Below the pieces are notes generated by a model. That model was not told the DNA's origin and searched no databases. It saw only the letters and a program-made list of their open reading frames with translations. The position numbers were made by a program, and so were the translations under genes. This document shows, piece by piece, positions 40,588-50,483 of a stretch of 64,000 bases of DNA (its first letter is position 1; every line of letters begins with the position of its first letter). The stretch is from Pandoraea sputorum (lineage in GTDB: Bacteria > Pseudomonadota > Gammaproteobacteria > Burkholderiales > Burkholderiaceae), in the NCBI RefSeq assembly GCF_000814845.2, contig NZ_CP010431.2, positions 5,084,001 through 5,148,000 on the forward strand. The letters are read 5' to 3'.

Positions 40588-41661
40588 ATGGCACTTCCCA
40601 ACGCCAAGAAACTCGTTCCGGCCCTGATCGTGCTTGTCGTGATCGGACTGGGATGGTACGGATGGAAGACCTACAGCCACACCGGCCCGGGCGAAGGTTT
40701 CGCCAGCGGCAACGGACGCATCGAAGCCACTGAAGTCGATATCGCGACGAAGATGGCCGGACGCGTCGAAGCCATCTACGTGCGCGAAGGCGACTTCGTG
40801 AAAGCGGGGCAAGTCCTCGCCAAGATGCAGGTCGACACGCTCAACGCCCAGCGCGACGAAGCACGCGCGCAGTATCAACAGGCCGTGACCAACGTCGCCG
40901 CGATTCAGGCACAGGCCGCCGCACGTCTGTCGGACAAGGCGACCGCCGAAGCCAACGTGGCCGCGCGCGAAGCCGAACTCGACGCCGCGCAACGCCGACT
41001 CTCTCGCTCGGAAACGCTCTCGAAGGAAGGCGCATCGTCGGTGCAGGAACTCGACGACGACCGCGCGCGCGTGCGCAGCACTCGCGCCGCCGTCACTGCG
41101 GCCAAGGCGCAGGTTGCCGCCGCGCAATCGGCCGTGGAAGCGGCAAACGCGCAAGTCACCGGGTCGAAATCGACGGTCGAAGCCGCGCAAGCCACCATCA
41201 GTCGGATCGAAGCCGACATCGCCGACAGCGAACTCAAGGCACCGCGCGACGGGCGCGTGCAGTATCGCGTCGCGCAGCCGGGTGAAGTGCTCGCGGCGGG
41301 CGGCAAGGTGCTCAACCTCGTCGACCTGTCGGATGTGTACATGACGTTCTTCCTGCCCGAAGCCGTCGCAGGACGCCTCGCGATGGGCGCCGAAGCCCGC
41401 ATCGTGCTCGACGCCGCGCCGCAGTTCGTCATTCCCGCCAGCATCTCGTTCGTCTCCAGCACAGCGCAGTTCACGCCGAAGACGGTGGAGACCGAAAGCG
41501 AGCGTCAGAAGCTGATGTTCCGCGTGCGCGCGCAGATCGCGCCCGAACTGCTGCAACAACATCTGAAGCTCGTGAAGACCGGCCTGCCAGGCGTGGCATG
41601 GGTGAAGACCGACAGCAAGGCAGAGTGGCCAGCCCAGTTGCAGACCAGGCTGCCGCAGTGA
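40588..41661 (+). CDS. HlyD-family periplasmic adaptor (YhiI-like)
   Basis: A 357-residue membrane-fusion protein. One N-terminal transmembrane helix (about residues 10-25) is followed by the biotinyl-lipoyl half motif [20 protein letters not shown], a long coiled-coil hairpin (about residues 75-195) rich in Ala, and the second lipoyl half with [19 protein letters not shown]. It links the inner-membrane ABC proteins to the NodT channel. It lies 19 bp after the channel gene and 10 bp before the ATPase gene. Confidence 0.92.
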   Translation: MALPNAKKLVPALIVLVVIGLGWYGWKTYSHTGPGEGFASGNGRIEATEVDIATKMAGRVEAIYVREGDFVKAGQVLAKMQVDTLNAQRDEARAQYQQAVTNVAAIQAQAAARLSDKATAEANVAAREAELDAAQRRLSRSETLSKEGASSVQELDDDRARVRSTRAAVTAAKAQVAAAQSAVEAANAQVTGSKSTVEAAQATISRIEADIADSELKAPRDGRVQYRVAQPGEVLAAGGKVLNLVDLSDVYMTFFLPEAVAGRLAMGAEARIVLDAAPQFVIPASISFVSSTAQFTPKTVETESERQKLMFRVRAQIAPELLQQHLKLVKTGLPGVAWVKTDSKAEWPAQLQTRLPQ

Positions 41662-41671
41662 GCCGCGCGTC

Positions 41672-44455
41672 ATGACGGACTCCTCCTTACCTGAGAACGG
41701 CAGACACACGCCCGGGCACGGCGCACCAGCGGTCGTTCATGTCGTTGACGTCACGCTGAAGTACGGTCGCAAGACGGTCGCGCTCGATAGCGTCTCCATC
41801 GACATCCCGGCGAACTGCATGGTCGGGCTGATCGGGCCGGACGGTGTCGGCAAATCGACGCTGCTCTCGCTCATCGCAGGCGCACGTGCCGTGCAGACGG
41901 GCACCGTCGAGGCGCTCGGCGGCGACATGGCAAGCAAAGCGCACCGTGACCTCGTCTGCCCGCGCATCGCCTACATGCCGCAGGGGCTGGGCAAGAACCT
42001 GTATCCGACGCTCTCTGTCGAGGAGAACCTGCAGTTCTTCGCGCGCCTGTTCGGTCACGATGCCGCCGAGCGACGCCGTCGCATCGACGACCTCACGCGC
42101 AGCACGGGTCTGCATCCGTTCCTGGATCGTCCGGCGGGCAAGCTCTCCGGCGGCATGAAGCAGAAGCTCGGTCTGTGCTGTGCGCTGATCCACGACCCCG
42201 ATCTGCTGATTCTCGACGAGCCGACCACGGGCGTAGACCCGCTCGCCCGCGCGCAGTTCTGGGATCTGATTGCGCGCATCCGACGCGAACGTCCGGCGAT
42301 GAGTGTGATCGTCGCGACCGCCTACATGGACGAAGCACAGCGTTTTGACTGGCTCGTCGCCATGGACGCAGGCAATATCCTGGCGACCGGCACACCGGCC
42401 GAACTGCTTGCGCGCACGCAGCGCGATAACCTCGAAGCCGCCTTCATCGATCTGCTGCCGGAGGAGAAGAAACGCGGCTACGAGCCGGTCGTGATCCCGC
42501 CGTTGCATATCGACGAACACACCGAGATCGCCATCGAGGCCAAAGGGCTGACGATGCGCTTCGGCGATTTCGTCGCCGTCGATCATGTGGACTTCCGGAT
42601 TCGTCGTGGCGAAATCTTCGGCTTCCTCGGCTCGAACGGCTGCGGCAAGTCGACCACGATGAAGATGCTCACGGGTCTGCTGCAAGCGAGCGAAGGACAG
42701 GCGTGGCTGTTCGGTCATGAGGTCGACCCGAAGGACATCGACACGCGCCGTCGCGTGGGCTACATGTCGCAGGCGTTCTCGCTCTACACCGAACTGACGG
42801 TCCATCAGAACCTCGTGCTGCATGCGCGACTGTTCCACGTACCCGAGGCGGAGGTCGACGCACGTGTCGACGAGATGGTGCACCGCTTCGGACTGGCCGA
42901 GGTGCTCGACTCCCTCCCCGACAGCATCCCGCTCGGCATGCGCCAGCGTCTGTCGCTAGCCGTGGCCATGGTGCATAAGCCCGAACTGCTGATCCTCGAC
43001 GAACCGACGTCCGGCGTCGATCCGGTTGCGCGCGACAACTTCTGGCGGCTGCTGGTGGAGTTGTCCCGGCGTGACCGCGTGACGATCTTCATCTCCACGC
43101 ACTTCATGAACGAGGCCGACCGCTGCGACCGCATCTCGCTGATGCACGCGGGCAAGGTACTTGTCTCCGATCCGCCAGCGAAGATCACGAAGGACAAAGG
43201 CGCGCACACGCTCGAACAGGCGTTCATCGAATATCTGGTGGAGGCCGGTGGGGGCACCCCGGAAGCCCCCGAGACACCAAAGTCGGAAGTGGCCGCCACC
43301 GCTGCGACACCGTCACACGCGAAGCTCAAGGGCTTCTCGGTCGGCCGGATGATCAGCTACCTCTGGCGCGAGACGCTGGAGTTGCAGCGCGATCCGGTGC
43401 GCGCCACGCTGGCGCTGGTCGGCTCGCTCGTGCTCATGCTGGTGATGGGGTACGGCATCAGCATGGACGTCGAGGATCTGCGCTACGCAGTGCTCGACCG
43501 CGACCAGACCACAATGAGTCAGAACTACGCGCTCAACATCGCGGGGTCACGTTACTTCATCGAACAGCCCCCCATCACCGATTACGACGACATGGACCGG
43601 CGCCTGCGCGACGGCGAACTCGCACTGGCCATCGAGATTCCACCGGGTTTCGCGCGCGACGTGTCACGTGGCAAAGCCGTGCAGATCGGCGCGTGGATCG
43701 ACGGCGCGATGCCGATGCGCGCCGAAACCGTGCAAGGCTATGTTCAAGGCATGCATCAGAACTGGCTGGCCGATCAGTCCTTGCGACGGCTCGGCGTCAA
43801 ACCGACGGCGTCGCTCGACATCGAGACACGCTATCGCTACAACCCCGACGTCAAGAGTCTTCCTGCGATGGTCCCGGCCGTGATTCCGTTGCTGTTGCTG
43901 ATGCTCCCGGCAATGCTCACGGCGCTCTCCGTCGTACGCGAGAAGGAACTCGGCTCGATCCTGAATCTTTACGTGACGCCCGTCACACGCACGGAATTCC
44001 TGATCGGCAAGCAGATTCCGTATGTGGCGCTCGCCATGCTGAACTTCCTGCTCATGGCGCTCATCGCTGTGACCCTCTTCGGCGTGCCCATCAAAGGCAG
44101 CTTCCTGACGCTGATTACCGCGGTCTTCATTTTCAACGTGGTCGCCACGGGTATCGGCCTGCTCGCGTCCACCTTTACCCGCAGTCAGATCGCGGCCCTG
44201 TTCTTCACGATGATCGGCACGATGATTCCGGCGATTCAGTTCTCCGGCATGCTCACACCTGTGCCGTCGATGGAGGGCTCGGGCCGGTTCATCGGCGAGA
44301 TCTATCCGGCGACTTACATGCTGATCATCAGTCGCGGCGTCTTCAACAAGGCGCTCGGCTTCGGCGATCTCGGCAACGCCTTCTGGCCGATGCTCATCGC
44401 CGTGCCCGTGATTCTGGGCGCGACGGTCCTGCTGCTCAAGAAACAGGACAAGTGA
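41672..44455 (+). CDS. RbbA-like ABC protein: two ATPase domains fused to an ABC-2 permease
   Basis: A 927-residue fusion similar in size and layout to E. coli RbbA (YhiH). The first ATPase domain has Walker [10 protein letters not shown], signature [11 protein letters not shown] and Walker [14 protein letters not shown]. The second has [14 protein letters not shown], an atypical signature [12 protein letters not shown] and [13 protein letters not shown]. The C-terminal part (about residues 560-927) is an ABC-2 permease with one N-terminal helix and five or six C-terminal helices around [16 protein letters not shown]. It presumably exports a substrate with YhhJ; ribosome association is known only for the E. 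coli protein. Its stop overlaps the next gene. Confidence 0.92.
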   Translation: MTDSSLPENGRHTPGHGAPAVVHVVDVTLKYGRKTVALDSVSIDIPANCMVGLIGPDGVGKSTLLSLIAGARAVQTGTVEALGGDMASKAHRDLVCPRIAYMPQGLGKNLYPTLSVEENLQFFARLFGHDAAERRRRIDDLTRSTGLHPFLDRPAGKLSGGMKQKLGLCCALIHDPDLLILDEPTTGVDPLARAQFWDLIARIRRERPAMSVIVATAYMDEAQRFDWLVAMDAGNILATGTPAELLARTQRDNLEAAFIDLLPEEKKRGYEPVVIPPLHIDEHTEIAIEAKGLTMRFGDFVAVDHVDFRIRRGEIFGFLGSNGCGKSTTMKMLTGLLQASEGQAWLFGHEVDPKDIDTRRRVGYMSQAFSLYTELTVHQNLVLHARLFHVPEAEVDARVDEMVHRFGLAEVLDSLPDSIPLGMRQRLSLAVAMVHKPELLILDEPTSGVDPVARDNFWRLLVELSRRDRVTIFISTHFMNEADRCDRISLMHAGKVLVSDPPAKITKDKGAHTLEQAFIEYLVEAGGGTPEAPETPKSEVAATAATPSHAKLKGFSVGRMISYLWRETLELQRDPVRATLALVGSLVLMLVMGYGISMDVEDLRYAVLDRDQTTMSQNYALNIAGSRYFIEQPPITDYDDMDRRLRDGELALAIEIPPGFARDVSRGKAVQIGAWIDGAMPMRAETVQGYVQGMHQNWLADQSLRRLGVKPTASLDIETRYRYNPDVKSLPAMVPAVIPLLLLMLPAMLTALSVVREKELGSILNLYVTPVTRTEFLIGKQIPYVALAMLNFLLMALIAVTLFGVPIKGSFLTLITAVFIFNVVATGIGLLASTFTRSQIAALFFTMIGTMIPAIQFSGMLTPVPSMEGSGRFIGEIYPATYMLIISRGVFNKALGFGDLGNAFWPMLIAVPVILGATVLLLKKQDK

Positions 44456-45660
44456 TGGCTAGCCCGAACGCACCGCAAGCCTCCTCCACCGCGCACGACG
44501 CCAGCGCCACGCCGCCGCGTCGCAGGCATCCGTGGTTGCGACACGTTGCGAACATCTACCGGCTCGGCGTGAAGGAGCTTTGGAGCCTCGTGCGCGACCC
44601 GATGATGCTTGTGCTCATCATCTACACGTTCACGGCGTCCGTCTATTCGTCGGCCACGGCGCAACCCGAGACGTTGCACATGGCTCCCATCGCCATCGTG
44701 GACGAAGACGCCTCGCCGCTCTCGCAGCGCATCGTCTCGGCGTTCTACCCGCCGCAATTCACCACGCCGCAAATGATTACGGCGAACGCTGTCGATCGGG
44801 GCATGGACGAGGGCGCATACACATTTGCGCTGAACATCCCGCCGAACTTCCAGCGCGACGTGCTGGCGGGGCGCGCGGCCGAAGTGCAGCTCAACGTCGA
44901 CGCCACGCGCATGAGTCAGGCGTTCTCGGGCAGCGGCTACGTGCAGCAGATCGTGTCGGCGGAAGTGCGCGAATTCCTCCAGCGATACCGATCCACGCCG
45001 GAGTTGCCCGTCGACCTGGCGTTGCGCGTGCGCTTCAATCCGACGCTGGAGCGGGCGTGGTTCGGCGCGCTGATGCAGATCATCAACAACATCACGATGC
45101 TGTCGATCATTCTGACGGGCGCGGCACTGATCCGGGAGCGCGAGCACGGCACCATCGAGCATTTGCTCGTCATGCCGGTGACACCGACCGAGATCATGCT
45201 GGCGAAAGTGTGGTCGATGGGGCTGGTCGTGCTGATGGCGGCGGCCATGTCGCTGTGGCTGATCGTGAGCGGCGCGCTGCACGTGCCGATTGGCGGGTCG
45301 GTGGCGTTGTTCCTGTTGGGGGCCACGCTGCACCTGTTCGCTACGACGTCGATGGGCATCTTTCTCGCGACGCTTGCCCGCTCGATGCCGCAGTTCGGCA
45401 TGTTGTTGATTCTGGTGCTGCTCCCGCTGCAAATGCTCTCGGGCGGGAACACGCCGCGCGAAAGCATGCCGAAGCTGGTGCAGGACGTGATGCTCGCCGC
45501 GCCCACGACGCACTTCGTCGAACTGGGTCAGGCGATTCTGTTCCGTGGCGCCGGGATCGGCGTCGTGTGGGTGCAGTTCGCAGCGCTCGCGGTCATCGGC
45601 GCGGTGTTCTTCGCCTTCTCGCTGCGACGTTTTCGTCGCACGCTCAGTTCGATGGCATGA
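44455..45660 (+). CDS. ABC-2 type permease (YhhJ-like)
   Basis: A 401-residue inner-membrane permease. A cytoplasmic tail, one helix (about residues 46-62) and a large periplasmic domain are followed by five helices in the C-terminal half, with the conserved LIREREHGTIEHLLVMPVTP segment. Start overlaps the upstream stop (TGATG), so it is coupled to the RbbA-like gene. The trio matches E. coli yhiI-rbbA-yhhJ; the adjacent NodT gene adds an outer-membrane channel. Substrate unknown. Confidence 0.92.
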   Translation: MASPNAPQASSTAHDASATPPRRRHPWLRHVANIYRLGVKELWSLVRDPMMLVLIIYTFTASVYSSATAQPETLHMAPIAIVDEDASPLSQRIVSAFYPPQFTTPQMITANAVDRGMDEGAYTFALNIPPNFQRDVLAGRAAEVQLNVDATRMSQAFSGSGYVQQIVSAEVREFLQRYRSTPELPVDLALRVRFNPTLERAWFGALMQIINNITMLSIILTGAALIREREHGTIEHLLVMPVTPTEIMLAKVWSMGLVVLMAAAMSLWLIVSGALHVPIGGSVALFLLGATLHLFATTSMGIFLATLARSMPQFGMLLILVLLPLQMLSGGNTPRESMPKLVQDVMLAAPTTHFVELGQAILFRGAGIGVVWVQFAALAVIGAVFFAFSLRRFRRTLSSMA

Positions 45661-45762
45661 CGAAGGTCTGACGCCGGTCTCCCCTCTGGTCAGCCATGCG
45701 CTGGTCAGTCTCCGATGCGGCGTTCGTCACCCCTGTCATGCCGGATTTGTGAGGTCATTGCC

Positions 45763-48204
45763 ATGCCCGCCAAGTCGTCTGCCGCACTGGAACGCCGCTC
45801 GTCTCAGTCCCCTCGAAGTGCTCGCGCTACATCGTCCGCCGCTACCGGCGACGCGCCGTGGCTGGCCGCTAATCCGTGGCTCGCGAATCTGCCGTGGATG
45901 TCAGCCGCCGCCGAGTACGCGGTCGACGCGTGGCAGCGCAGCGTGTTGTTTGCCGACGTCATGCGTCAGCGCGGCAATCAGTATCAGGAGCATCTGGCCG
46001 AATCGGCCCCCAACGTGCTCGACTTCGACGCCGAGGTGATTCTCGACGCCCACGAGTTGCCGCGTCCCTGCAACTATTGCCTGATGCGCATCGTGCCGCC
46101 GAAGGATACGCCCACGCTGCCCAACGCGCGCCCGTTCGTCGTCGTCGATCCGCGTGCGGGGCACGGCCCGGGCATCGGCGGCTTCAAGCCCGACAGCGAG
46201 ATCGGTGCGGCATTGCGCGCGGGCCATCCGTGCTATTTCGTCGGCTTCCTGCCCGACCCGGTCCCCGGACAAACGGTCGAGGACGTGATGCGCGCCGAAG
46301 CGGCGTTTCTCGAGAAGGTCATTTCGATGCATCCCGAAAGCGCGGGCAAGCCCGCGGTCATCGGCAACTGTCAGGCCGGATGGCAGATTCTGATGACAGC
46401 CGCGATGCGCCCCGAGCTGTTCGGCCCGATCATCGTGGCGGGCGCGCCGGTGTCCTATTGGGCGGGCTGGCGCGGACGCAATCCGATGCGCTACTCCGGC
46501 GGTCTGCTCGGCGGCAGCTGGCTCACGGCGCTCACGAGCGATCTCGGCGACGGCCGGTTCGACGGCGCGTGGCTGGTGCAGAACTTCGAGAATCTCGATC
46601 CGGCGAACACGCTCTGGCGCAAGAAGTATCACCTGTATGCGAACGTCGATACGGAGGCACAGCGCTATCTCGGCTTCGAGAAGTACTGGGGTGGGCACGT
46701 CTTCCTGAACGCGCAGGAGATGCAATACATCGTCGACAATCTGTTCGTCGGCAACCGACTCACGAGCGCGGAGCTGATCACGAGCGACGGCATCCGGCTC
46801 GACCTGCGCAACATCCGCTCGCCCATCGTGGTGTTCTGTTCTTACGGCGACAACATCACACCGCCGCCGCAAGCGCTCGGCTTCGTGACGGACATGTATC
46901 GAGACGATGCGGAAGTGCTCAGTCACGATCAGACCATCGTCTACGCGACGCACGACAGCATTGGCCATCTCGGCATCTTCGTGTCGGGCAGCACCGGGCG
47001 TAAGGAGCATCGCAAGTTCGTCAACAACATCGATCTGATCGACGTGTTGCCCGCGGGCATTTATCAGGCGCAGATCGCCGACAAGACCGACGACACGCTG
47101 CACGGCGAGCTGGCCGAAGGCGATTACGTGATGTCGATTCAACGCCGCAGCGTGGAGGACGTGCGCGCCATCGTGCAACCGGATACGCAAAGCGACCGCC
47201 GTTTCGCGGCGGTGGCGCACCTGTCCGACATTCATCTGGGGTTGTATCGAAGTCTCGTGCAGCCGTGGGTGCGCGCGATGGTGACGCCGACGTCGGCGTA
47301 CTGGATGCGGCTGCTGCATCCCCTGCGGGTGAGCTACGAGCTGTGGTCGGATCGCAATCCGTTTGCGGCCCCCTTCGCCGAGAAGGCTGAACGCGTGCGG
47401 CAGACGCGTCATGCCGTGTCTTCCGACAATCCGTTCCTCGCTTTGGAGACGGCCGTGTCGACGGCCATTGAAGAATCGCTGAACTTCTACCGCGACATGC
47501 GCGACGACGGCTACGAGAAGGCGTTCGAGACGATCTACGGTCAGCCGTGGGTGCAGGCGCTCGCCGGCTTGCATGGCAGCGACGGTACGGCCGTGCGGGT
47601 GCATCCGGGTACGTCGCCCGAGCATGTGGCATTCGTGAAGGAAGCGCTGGAACTGCGCCGTCACGAAGTGCGTCAGGGCGGTGTGCTGGAAGCGGGGATT
47701 CGGGCGTTGCTCTGGGTACACCGTCTGCATGGCGAAGCGGACGAGCGGCAGTTCAATCTCGCGCGCTCGTTGCCGCGCGGCGACGCCGAGATTTCGATTG
47801 AGCGCTTCCGCGAGATCATTCGACGTCAGGCGGGTTTGCTGCGCATGGCCCCGAATGCTGCGATGGAGGCCATTCCCGGCATGTTGGCACATGCGTCGCC
47901 TGCATCGATCCGGCTGGTGGCGAAGGCCGTGAAGGAGCTGAGTTTCGCGGTGCCGCTGGAGGATGACGAGCAAAACGATCTGGAACGCGTGCTCGCCGTC
48001 TTCGAACGGGCCGCGCAAAAGCGCGAGGCCGACGTGGATGGGGCCGGTAAGGCGAGCGTAGCGGCTAAGCCTCGCGCCACAACGAGTCGCAAAGCTACCT
48101 CACCGGCCACCACACCTCGCAAGGGGACGACTGCCGCGAAGAAAGCCGCCACGACGGCCGTCGCCAAATCTACACGGACGTCGCGAGCGAAGAAGACGAA
48201 CTAA
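45763..48204 (+). CDS. DUF3141-family alpha/beta-hydrolase-like protein with histone-like C-terminal tail
   Basis: An 813-residue DUF3141 protein. The central part resembles PHA synthase/hydrolase folds: a nucleophile-elbow-like GNCQAGWQI, GAPVSYWAGW, and a late DSIGHLGIFVSG with a conserved His. The elbow has Gln rather than Ser before AGW, but Cys two residues earlier could be the nucleophile as in PhaC. The last 60 residues are Lys/Ala/Thr-rich (TTPRKGTTAAKKAATTA), like histone H1 or PhaF tails. GAGG site precedes ATG at 45763. Function unknown. Its 3' end overlaps the convergent kinase gene by 35 bp. Confidence 0.85.
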   Translation: MPAKSSAALERRSSQSPRSARATSSAATGDAPWLAANPWLANLPWMSAAAEYAVDAWQRSVLFADVMRQRGNQYQEHLAESAPNVLDFDAEVILDAHELPRPCNYCLMRIVPPKDTPTLPNARPFVVVDPRAGHGPGIGGFKPDSEIGAALRAGHPCYFVGFLPDPVPGQTVEDVMRAEAAFLEKVISMHPESAGKPAVIGNCQAGWQILMTAAMRPELFGPIIVAGAPVSYWAGWRGRNPMRYSGGLLGGSWLTALTSDLGDGRFDGAWLVQNFENLDPANTLWRKKYHLYANVDTEAQRYLGFEKYWGGHVFLNAQEMQYIVDNLFVGNRLTSAELITSDGIRLDLRNIRSPIVVFCSYGDNITPPPQALGFVTDMYRDDAEVLSHDQTIVYATHDSIGHLGIFVSGSTGRKEHRKFVNNIDLIDVLPAGIYQAQIADKTDDTLHGELAEGDYVMSIQRRSVEDVRAIVQPDTQSDRRFAAVAHLSDIHLGLYRSLVQPWVRAMVTPTSAYWMRLLHPLRVSYELWSDRNPFAAPFAEKAERVRQTRHAVSSDNPFLALETAVSTAIEESLNFYRDMRDDGYEKAFETIYGQPWVQALAGLHGSDGTAVRVHPGTSPEHVAFVKEALELRRHEVRQGGVLEAGIRALLWVHRLHGEADERQFNLARSLPRGDAEISIERFREIIRRQAGLLRMAPNAAMEAIPGMLAHASPASIRLVAKAVKELSFAVPLEDDEQNDLERVLAVFERAAQKREADVDGAGKASVAAKPRATTSRKATSPATTPRKGTTAAKKAATTAVAKSTRTSRAKKTN

Positions 48205-49651
48205 CCGTCGACACGGCGGCGACGCGCGACGCGTCGCCGCCATCCATACCGTCCCCCATAGGCACGCACAATCGCGCCACCAATCCCCCACCCTCGCGCG
48301 GCGCGAACTCAAGCGTTGCGTCGAAACGCCTCGCGATCGCCTGCACGATGGAGATGCCCAAACCTGCCCCCTCACCGCGCCGACGCCCCTGGTCGCCCCG
48401 CCAGAATCGCTGACCCAGTTGCTCCGTACGTGCAGCAGCAAGTCCCGGCCCTCGGTCGCTTACCTCTATGCAATATCTTCGGTTCGGTTCGTCCGATATC
48501 ACCGACAACGTAATCTCGCTGCCCGCCGGAGAGTAACGCATCGCGTTGTCTAACAAGTTTCTTAATGCCGTCGCCAGCATCGAACGCGGTAACACCGATC
48601 CTTTGTCCGTCTCCGAAATGCTAACCAGGACCCTGCCACTTCGACGACGGACCGGGGCCCCTTTCCCCTGCTCAGACATAGACCCAACTCCCATTGAAAA
48701 GGGGCCCCGATCCGTCTCTCCCATTTCAGTCAAAACCTCCTCGATTACCTCCTTCATCGACTCGCATTTGTCGTGCTCGTGGATCGGCGCTTCCGTCCGC
48801 GCCAAGGTCATCAACTGATCCAATGTGTGGCCCAGTCGCTTCACGCCCGCACTCGCCTGTTGCAACGCCCGCTTCGACACACTCCCCTGCGTCAACGCCG
48901 CCACCTGCAAATGCGTATCGATTGCCGTCAACGGCGTTCGCAACTCATGCGCCGCGCCATCCGTGAACGCCCTCTGGCCCGCCAACGTCTGCGCCAATCT
49001 GTCCAGCCAACCATTCAACGCCACTACCACCGGCTTCAACTCCTTCGGCACCTTTCCAATATCCACCGGCGTCGTGTCGTCAGTCCGCTTTCCACGCAAC
49101 GTTGCCCGTAACGTCTTCAGTGGCATCAGTCCCCTTCCGATACCGATCCACAACGCCATCAGACCGCCAATGACCGCAATCAGGAATGGAATGCCAGCCG
49201 CCTGCAACATGCCATTCGTCAAGACCGCGCGACGCTTGACGAGGTCCGCCGTCATCACCTGATATCCGCCCGCGTCCTGCAACACATAGATGCGCCAGTG
49301 GCGGCCGTCGATCTCTCTTGTGCTGAAACCCGTCGGCAACGTCATCGCCGACGTCTTGGGACTGCCATCCGTGTGCGCCAGCACCGCGCCCTGCAACGAC
49401 CGGATTTCGCAGGCGATGCCGTCACTACCGCCCGCGCGAATGACCTCGCCCCAATCTCTCGGCTCGGGATGCGGCGAGAATGCCGCGCGCGCCATCAGGC
49501 CCGCCACCATGTTGGCCGACATCGCCAGACGCTCGTCGAGCGCCTCGTCAAGACTCGCGCGTACACCGCGCATCATCCATCCCGCCGCCACCATCCACAG
49601 GACGATCAGCGCCACGCCAGCGATCAGCACAGCCCTAAATCGAAGGCTCAT
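48170..49651 (-). CDS. Sensor histidine kinase (QseC/PmrB-like)
   Basis: A 493-residue membrane kinase. Two hydrophobic helices (about residues 4-24 and 150-172) flank a periplasmic sensor of about 125 residues, followed by HAMP, the phospho-acceptor motif GAAHELRTPLTAI, the N box LRNLLDNAMRYSP, G1 DRGPGL and G2 GEGAGLGIS. The stretch between the acceptor domain and the ATPase domain is about 15 residues longer than usual and is encoded by an 18-bp inverted repeat (separate entry). The ATG at 49651 forms a 4-bp overlap with the regulator stop and has a GGAG site 6 nt upstream; an ATG 12 bp earlier is possible. Confidence 0.92.
   Translation of the reverse strand: MSLRFRAVLIAGVALIVLWMVAAGWMMRGVRASLDEALDERLAMSANMVAGLMARAAFSPHPEPRDWGEVIRAGGSDGIACEIRSLQGAVLAHTDGSPKTSAMTLPTGFSTREIDGRHWRIYVLQDAGGYQVMTADLVKRRAVLTNGMLQAAGIPFLIAVIGGLMALWIGIGRGLMPLKTLRATLRGKRTDDTTPVDIGKVPKELKPVVVALNGWLDRLAQTLAGQRAFTDGAAHELRTPLTAIDTHLQVAALTQGSVSKRALQQASAGVKRLGHTLDQLMTLARTEAPIHEHDKCESMKEVIEEVLTEMGETDRGPFSMGVGSMSEQGKGAPVRRRSGRVLVSISETDKGSVLPRSMLATALRNLLDNAMRYSPAGSEITLSVISDEPNRRYCIEVSDRGPGLAAARTEQLGQRFWRGDQGRRRGEGAGLGISIVQAIARRFDATLEFAPREGGGLVARLCVPMGDGMDGGDASRVAAVSTVSSSSSLATSV
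48647..48715. repeat. 18-bp inverted repeat inside the histidine kinase gene
   Basis: Arms at 48647-48664 and 48698-48715 (core GGGGCCCCTTT / AAAGGGGCCCC) match at 17 of 18 positions with a 33-nt spacer. Each core is itself a GGGGCCCC palindrome. The element is in frame and codes for a Gly/Ser/Arg-rich linker. It looks like an inserted palindromic element, but no second copy was found in the window. Confidence 0.85.
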
Positions 49652-50313
49652 GACAAGCTCCATCCCAACCGATATCCCAGGCCGCGCGCAGTCTGAATCG
49701 CGTCGCATCCCAACTTGCGACGCACGTTATGTATGTGAACGTTCAGCACATTGCTGTTGACGCGCTCCGTCATACCGTAAAGCCGCACGTGCAGCATGTC
49801 CGGCGACAACCAGCGCCCCCGGCTGCTCGCCAGGTACGCGAGCAAATCCACCTCGCGACGCGACAGTTCGACCGGTTCACCTTCTAGCCACGCCAACCCG
49901 CTCGCAGGATCGAGCCGCAACGGACCGGCCTCGATGACCTGCGCGGCGCGTCCATGCGTGCGTCGCACCAGCGCATGCAGGCGCGCTGCCAGTTCGCGCA
50001 GGTCGAAGGGTTTGCTCATGTAGTCGTCGGCCCCGGCATTCAACCCCGAGATCCGGTGTTCGATGCCGTCGCGCGCAGTGAGGATCAACACGGGTATGTC
50101 CGGCTCGACGGCGCGAACGCTGGCAATCAGGTCGAGACCGTCGCCATCAGGTAGCCCGAGATCGAGCACCAGTGCGTCGAAGCTGTTCTCGGCATGCGCC
50201 GCCATCGCCGCCTCGCCGCACGCGCTCGCCTCGACGTGAATTCCCAAAGTCGAAAGCCCCGCAACGATGCCGCTTGTAATCAGCGGATCGTCCTCTACCA
50301 GCAGTACTCGCAT
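49648..50313 (-). CDS. OmpR-family response regulator (QseB/PmrA-like)
   Basis: A 221-residue regulator with a receiver domain (phospho-acceptor Asp51 in LVLDLGLPDGDG, conserved LTARD and KPFDLREL) and a C-terminal winged-helix domain ending RKLGCDAIQTARGLGYRLG. The sequence is closest to the QseB/PmrA/TctD branch, whose members bind direct repeats of TTAA-like half sites. A GTTAA-N6-GTTAA repeat lies in its own upstream region. It is coupled to the kinase by a 4-bp overlap and is divergent from dsbD. Confidence 0.94.
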   Translation of the reverse strand: MRVLLVEDDPLITSGIVAGLSTLGIHVEASACGEAAMAAHAENSFDALVLDLGLPDGDGLDLIASVRAVEPDIPVLILTARDGIEHRISGLNAGADDYMSKPFDLRELAARLHALVRRTHGRAAQVIEAGPLRLDPASGLAWLEGEPVELSRREVDLLAYLASSRGRWLSPDMLHVRLYGMTERVNSNVLNVHIHNVRRKLGCDAIQTARGLGYRLGWSLS

Positions 50314-50417
50314 TGATTCAGGCCTCTCCTTGGCGTCTCCGACGCCGCTTTCACGCCTCGCGACATGTTACGTATATCGCGCATCGCGTTGATGCATGGT
50401 GGACGGCGGGATGCCGC

Positions 50418-50433
50418 GTTAACTCTCGGTTAA
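50418..50433. promoter_or_regulatory. Candidate response-regulator operator between regulator and dsbD
   Basis: Direct repeat GTTAA (50418-50422) and GTTAA (50429-50433) with 11-bp periodicity, also readable as the inverted repeat TTAAC-TCTCG-GTTAA. The spacing is that of OmpR-family sites such as PmrA boxes. It lies 105 bp upstream of the regulator start and 50 bp upstream of dsbD, so one site could control both directions. Confidence 0.6.
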
Positions 50434-50483
50434 TCGTCCTGCGCCACGCTCTGTCTTGCTTCGATCGACCCGAGGAGGACAGA

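Noticed and set aside
45901..48018. 705-codon minus-strand open frame
   Set aside because: It lies entirely antisense to the DUF3141 gene, is Arg/His-rich and shows no domain. Long antisense frames are expected in GC-rich coding DNA.
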